A stretch of DNA of 34,155 nt from Rhodocyclaceae bacterium (lineage in GTDB: Bacteria > Pseudomonadota > Gammaproteobacteria > Burkholderiales > Rhodocyclaceae), in contig JAUSBB010000019.1 in the NCBI GenBank assembly GCA_030652245.1, positions 1 through 34,155 of the forward strand, given 5' to 3'. Below are positions 29,942 to 34,155 of this stretch, piece by piece (position 1 is the stretch's first letter; the number at the start of each line of letters is the position of its first letter). Under the pieces are notes generated by a model. It was given only the letters and a program-made list of their open reading frames with translations, had not been told where the DNA came from and ran no database searches. The position numbers and the translations under genes are program-made.

Positions 29942-30321
29942 TACCTCTTCTCCTTGCTAGCTAACAATCCGCTGTTGTTTGTGTACCAGCGGTCCATTTG
30001 ACTTCCGTGCCCTACCTTGGCCGGGGCGTATCGCGAGTCCGCTTCCGGCGGAGCACGGGAGTTCCAAATACCTCATGAAACGAGTGTAGGCTATCACCCT
30101 TAGGCACAGCATGATAATCCCGATTTTTGATTGGGGAATAAGCCACGCCAATTGTTCTTACGGAATGAAGACCGACATCAAACAACCTACTTTTCCGTAC
30201 TTTATCCTTGACATCGCCAATTAGTCATTGACACAGTTGAAAAAGAATATTTGATAGAAACGCCAGGGGGCTTATTGTATTTTGCGGGCTCTAAAACCAA
30301 ACATTAACAGGAGAATCAACA

Positions 30322-31512
30322 GTGATAAAGCCACACGGTTCCGATCAACTCAACCCGCTGTTCGTGTATGACGACGTTCAGCATCGGGCACTGACACATG
30401 AAGCTGCGTCGCTGCCTTCGATGATGCTCTCCTCGGCCGCCGCCGCCAACGCGGTGATGATGGGGTCGGGTTACTTCAACCCGCTGACCGGCTACATGAA
30501 TCTGGCCGATGCCCTCGGCGCCGCGGAACACATGAAGACCGCCAGCGGCCTCTTCTTTCCGGTGCCGGTCTTGAATCTCACCAGCGACATCAGCGCCATC
30601 AAAGGCCACAAGCGGATTGCGCTGCGCGACCCCAATGTCGAGGGGAACCCGGTCCTGGCCGTCATGGACGTACAAGCGATCGAGGAAGTCAGCGAGGACC
30701 AGATGCGCCTCATGACCGAGAAGGTCTACCGCACGACGGATCCCGTGCATCCCGGCGTGGCGGCATTCAACTCCGCCGGTCGCTACGCTGTTTCCGGCCC
30801 GATCAAGGTGTTGAGCTTCAGCTATTTCCTGAGCGAATTCCCGGATACCTTCCGCACCGCGGTCGAGATCCGCAACGAAATCGCCGAGCGCGGATGGAAC
30901 AAGGTGGTCGCGTTCCAAACCAGAAACCCGATGCACCGCGCGCACGAAGAACTCTGCCACATGGCAATGGATCGTTTGGGTGCCGATGGCCTGGTCATCC
31001 ACATGTTGCTCGGCAAGCTGAAGGAAGGGGATATCCCCGCGCCGGTGCGCGATGCCTGCATCCGCAAGATGGTCGAGCTGTACTTCAAACCCAACAGCGC
31101 GATGGTCACCGGTTATGGCTTCGACATGCTCTATGCCGGCCCGCGCGAGGCGGTTCTGCACGCCCTCTTCCGCCAGAACATGGGCGCCACGCACTTCATC
31201 ATTGGCCGCGACCATGCGGGCGTGGGCGACTATTACGGCCCCTTCGACGCTCAATCCATATTCGACGAGGTACCCAAGGGCGCGCTATTGATCGAAATGT
31301 TCATGGCAGACAATACCGCCTGGTCAAAGAAACTCGGCAAGGTGGTGATGATGCGCGAGGCGCCCAACCACACCAAGGAAGACTTCATCACGCTATCTGG
31401 CACCAAGGTACGCGAGATGCTCAGCCGTGGCGAAGCGCCTCCGCCCGAGTTTTCCCGCCCGGAGGTTGCAAAAATTCTCTCGGGGTACTACCAGAGCATA
31501 AGCAAGGCGTAA
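30322..31512 (+). CDS. sat: Sulfate adenylyltransferase (ATP sulfurylase)
   Basis: 396 aa; GTG start with SD AGGAGA; QTRNPMHRAHEELCHMA, IIGRDHAGVGDYYGPFDAQ. Confidence 0.97.
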   Translation: MIKPHGSDQLNPLFVYDDVQHRALTHEAASLPSMMLSSAAAANAVMMGSGYFNPLTGYMNLADALGAAEHMKTASGLFFPVPVLNLTSDISAIKGHKRIALRDPNVEGNPVLAVMDVQAIEEVSEDQMRLMTEKVYRTTDPVHPGVAAFNSAGRYAVSGPIKVLSFSYFLSEFPDTFRTAVEIRNEIAERGWNKVVAFQTRNPMHRAHEELCHMAMDRLGADGLVIHMLLGKLKEGDIPAPVRDACIRKMVELYFKPNSAMVTGYGFDMLYAGPREAVLHALFRQNMGATHFIIGRDHAGVGDYYGPFDAQSIFDEVPKGALLIEMFMADNTAWSKKLGKVVMMREAPNHTKEDFITLSGTKVREMLSRGEAPPPEFSRPEVAKILSGYYQSISKA

Positions 31513-31518
31513 GAAAAC

Positions 31519-31590
31519 GCCCGCCCCCCCTTCGCCCCCCTCGCGGGGGGTTCTTAACGGCGCGCTGACGCTCGCTTGTTGGGGGGCGGT
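31519..31590. repeat. GC-rich nested inverted repeat downstream of sat
   Basis: CCGCCCCCC...CCCCCCTCGCGGGGGG...GGGGGGCGG: inner 6-bp hairpin within an outer stem; between convergent genes, possibly also a terminator. Confidence 0.6.
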
Positions 31591-31698
31591 TCGTTTTGAT
31601 GTAGGTGCGGTTGCGCCTTGCGGCGCGCGCCGTTTCGCCTTGGGGCGGCCCGGCGGCGAGACTGCGGGGGGGGTTACTCCCCTCGCCCCTCGCCTAAC

Positions 31699-33144
31699 TT
31701 ACCGGCGGCGCAGTTCTCGCAATTCTTCCAGCTTGCGCTGCCGCAGTTCGCGCAGGCGTGCATCCACTTCCGATTGCTCGTAGAAATCGGCGTCGCCCGC
31801 CTGCCGGGCTATATCCAGTTGCATGATCGCGGCGTCGAGTTGGCCTTGGGCCAGATAGGCTTCGGCCTGGGCGCGATGCTGTTGCAAGCGCTTACCTAGC
31901 GCTGCAAAAGCCTTTGCCTGCAACGAGTGCAATCGGGGATCGCCGGGGGTGAGTTGCAGTTCCTTCTGGGTGAGCGTCAGCGCGACCGGCGCTTCCCCCC
32001 CGCCGATCTGCGCTTCGATCAGGGCATAAACCAACGCCCGGGCGTGCGGGTAGCGCTCCACCGCCGCTCGCAGCGTCCGCAGGGCGCCGGCATGATCCCT
32101 GCGCTTCAGTTGTATCTGTGCCGTCAGGCTTTCGAGCAGGGGCGATTCGAGTTTCAACCGCCGCACCGTCGCGAGCTCCTGCTCTGCGGCGGTGACTTTG
32201 TTGTCACGCAGCAGTGCATGGGCATAGCCGAAGCGCGCATCGGTTTCGCGGGCATATTTTCCCGCCTTCAACTGCGTGGCGAAATCGGCCACGGCCTCGC
32301 CCGGCGTGCCGTCCTGGGCCTTCAGCTTGGCGCGCACCAGACCAAATTCCACGCTGTCGGGCACCTGTTTGTACGGCCGCAGGGCGATGCGATTTTCCAT
32401 GTCGGTGATGCGCTCGGTGGTCAGCGGGTGGGTGCGCAGATAACCCGGCGCATTATTTTCGTAAAGCCGGCCGAACTGCAGCATGCGCTCGAAAAAGCTC
32501 GCCATGCCCCGCGTGTCGTAACCCGCCTGCTCCAACATGCTCAGGCCGAGCCGATCAGCCTCGCGCTCGAAATCGCGCGAGAAATTCAATTGCTGCTGGA
32601 TGCCCGCCGCCTGGCCGGACAGCGCCGCGCCAATCGCCACGTCCGGATTGCTGCGCGCCGCCAGAATCGCCACGGCCATCGACAGCAAAACGGCCATCTG
32701 CGCCTGACTCTGCTTGCCGAACAGCCGCGCCAGATGACTTTGCGTGACGTGGGAGATTTCGTGCGCCAGCACGCCGGCCAATTCGGATTCGGCGCGCGCC
32801 GCCAGGATCAGTCCGGTATGCACGCCGATGTACCCGCCCGGCAGGGCAAAGGCATTCAGCATCGAATCCTTGACCACAAAAAACTCGAAGGACGGACGCA
32901 CGCCTTCGGCATGGCTCGCCAGCCGCTGCCCCAGCTGGCTGACGTAACCGGCAACTTCCGGATCGTCGAGATAGGCCGGATCGCGGCGAATCTCCTGCAT
33001 GATCTGCTCGCCCAGCCGCCGCTCGGCCTGCGGCGACAGACCCGCGCGATCGGACTCGCCCAGATCGGGCAGGCCGTCGGCACGCAGCAGCGCGCCCGGC
33101 AACAGGAGAAAACCCGCCAGAATCAGCCACAAGAATGATTTCAT
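31699..33144 (-). CDS. M48 family metalloprotease with C-terminal repeats (BepA-like)
   Basis: Start ATG 33144 (MKSFLWLILAGFLLLPGALLRADGLPDLG); VLAHEISHVTQSHLARL zinc motif. Confidence 0.92.
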   Translation of the reverse strand: MKSFLWLILAGFLLLPGALLRADGLPDLGESDRAGLSPQAERRLGEQIMQEIRRDPAYLDDPEVAGYVSQLGQRLASHAEGVRPSFEFFVVKDSMLNAFALPGGYIGVHTGLILAARAESELAGVLAHEISHVTQSHLARLFGKQSQAQMAVLLSMAVAILAARSNPDVAIGAALSGQAAGIQQQLNFSRDFEREADRLGLSMLEQAGYDTRGMASFFERMLQFGRLYENNAPGYLRTHPLTTERITDMENRIALRPYKQVPDSVEFGLVRAKLKAQDGTPGEAVADFATQLKAGKYARETDARFGYAHALLRDNKVTAAEQELATVRRLKLESPLLESLTAQIQLKRRDHAGALRTLRAAVERYPHARALVYALIEAQIGGGEAPVALTLTQKELQLTPGDPRLHSLQAKAFAALGKRLQQHRAQAEAYLAQGQLDAAIMQLDIARQAGDADFYEQSEVDARLRELRQRKLEELRELRRR

Positions 33145-33193
33145 GCGGCTATGATACCGGCTCGATCGAACAGTTCCGTCAGGTGCTTGCAAG

Positions 33194-33670
33194 ATGTCAC
33201 AGTTAACCCACTTCGATGCCGCCGGCCAGGCCCACATGGTCGATGTCGGCGCCAAGGCCGAAACCGCGCGGCTGGCGCGCGCCCGTGGCCGCATCCGCAT
33301 GCAACCAGCCACCTTCGAGCTGATCCGCTCCGGCTCGGCGAAAAAGGGCGATGTGCTCGGCATTGCGCGCATCGCCGCCATCCAGGCGGCCAAGCGCACC
33401 GGCGACCTGATTCCGCTGTGTCATCCGATTGCGCTCACCAGCGTCGCCGCCGATTTCGCGCTCGACGAGGCGAATTGCAGCGTGACCTGCACCGTCACCG
33501 CCGAAACCTTCGGCCGCACCGGCGTCGAAATGGAAGCGCTGACCGCCTGCGCGGCCGGCCTCTTGACCATCTACGACATGTGCAAGGCCGTCGATCGCGG
33601 CATGATGATCGAGGAAATTCGCCTGCTGGAAAAGGCTGGCGGAAAATCAGGGCACTGGACGGCAACCTAG
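33194..33670 (+). CDS. moaC: Cyclic pyranopterin monophosphate synthase MoaC
   Basis: 158 aa; [70 protein letters not shown]. Confidence 0.97.
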   Translation: MSQLTHFDAAGQAHMVDVGAKAETARLARARGRIRMQPATFELIRSGSAKKGDVLGIARIAAIQAAKRTGDLIPLCHPIALTSVAADFALDEANCSVTCTVTAETFGRTGVEMEALTACAAGLLTIYDMCKAVDRGMMIEEIRLLEKAGGKSGHWTAT

Positions 33671-33687
33671 CGCCGTCCCCATGCTGG

Positions 33688-33712
33688 CGCCGTCCCGCCA
33701 GCGCCGACTTTT
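33688..33712 (-). repeat. Dispersed element copy 8, between convergent moaC and the epimerase gene
   Basis: Exact AAAAGTCGGCGCTGGCGGGACGGCG followed by CCAGCATGGGGACGGCGCTAG; overlaps the epimerase TAA stop. Confidence 0.92.
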
Positions 33713-34155
33713 ACGCAGACGCCCGCGCGCAATGCACCCAGTCGACGATCGCGTCATCCGGCCGGTAGCCTGAGACCACCTCTTCGAGAAGTCGCCGGAT
33801 GGCCGGCACATCGTTCGCCTCCAGCGCGCCCGCCAGCACCGCCAACTGCTGTTCCAGCGCCGACATGGGCAAGAAGTCATCGTGCGCCTTCATGATGCGC
33901 GGATGGGCGGTCGGTTGCGGGTTCTCGCCAATCAGCAGTTCCTCGTAGAGCTTCTCGCCGGGGCGCAAACCGGTCACCTGAATCTCGATATCGCCTTCCG
34001 GGTTTTCCTCGTCGCGCACGGCAAGGCCGGACAATTCGACCATGCGCCGCGCCAGGTCGCCGATCCTGACCGATTCGCCCATGTTCAGCACGAACACATC
34101 GCCCCCATGCGACATGGCGGCAGCCTGGATCACCAGTTGCGCGGCCTCGGGAATC
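33711..34155 (-). CDS. CapD/WbpM-like nucleotide-sugar epimerase/dehydratase, C-terminal part (5' end outside window)
   Basis: [43 protein letters not shown]...[30 protein letters not shown]. Confidence 0.9.
   Translation of the reverse strand, partial: IPEAAQLVIQAAAMSHGGDVFVLNMGESVRIGDLARRMVELSGLAVRDEENPEGDIEIQVTGLRPGEKLYEELLIGENPQPTAHPRIMKAHDDFLPMSALEQQLAVLAGALEANDVPAIRRLLEEVVSGYRPDDAIVDWVHCARASA

Noticed and set aside
30228-30256. TTGACA-N17-TTGATA promoter candidate upstream of sat
   Set aside because: The -35 match is good but the -10 is poor, and a second TTGACA lies 20 bp upstream; not specific enough to call a promoter.
33215-33260. GATGTCGGCGCCAAGGCC in moaC as another element copy
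   Set aside because: It encodes the conserved MoaC motif [10 protein letters not shown] and matches the core only over a few bases.

Overview
The 34 kb window is GC-rich and looks like a betaproteobacterial chromosome, probably a Rhodocyclaceae/Sulfuritalea-like sulfur oxidiser (lineage inferred from gene content only). Left to right it contains: a truncated FadL/OmpP1-like porin; tusA-dsrE2; a conserved hypothetical and a YfcE-like phosphoesterase; a minus-strand motility/chemotaxis operon read flhD-flhC-motA-motB-cheR-cheB-mcp-cheV-cheV-cheY-cheZ-cheA; an HDOD-receiver-GGDEF protein; Nudix, TonB-like and HNH genes; a small ORF with cytochrome b561 and a QseBC-like two-component system; ygiQ; dsrC; cbbO/norD and cbbQ/norQ; a YkgJ-like protein; aprA-aprB; divergent sat; an M48 protease; moaC; and a truncated CapD-like epimerase. 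The main unexplained signal is a ~25 bp dispersed element, AAAAGTCGGCGCTGGCGGGACGGCG, often followed by a partly complementary arm CGYYAGC. It has eight clear copies plus two possible degenerate ones. Some copies sit directly on gene stop codons. Others lie in frame inside cheR, a tonB-like gene, ygiQ (twice, in two different frames) and cbbO, where they add peptides such as KVGAGGTA or AVPPAPTF. It resembles a REP-like mobile element that tolerates insertion into coding DNA. No searches were run; all identifications come from reading the sequence.
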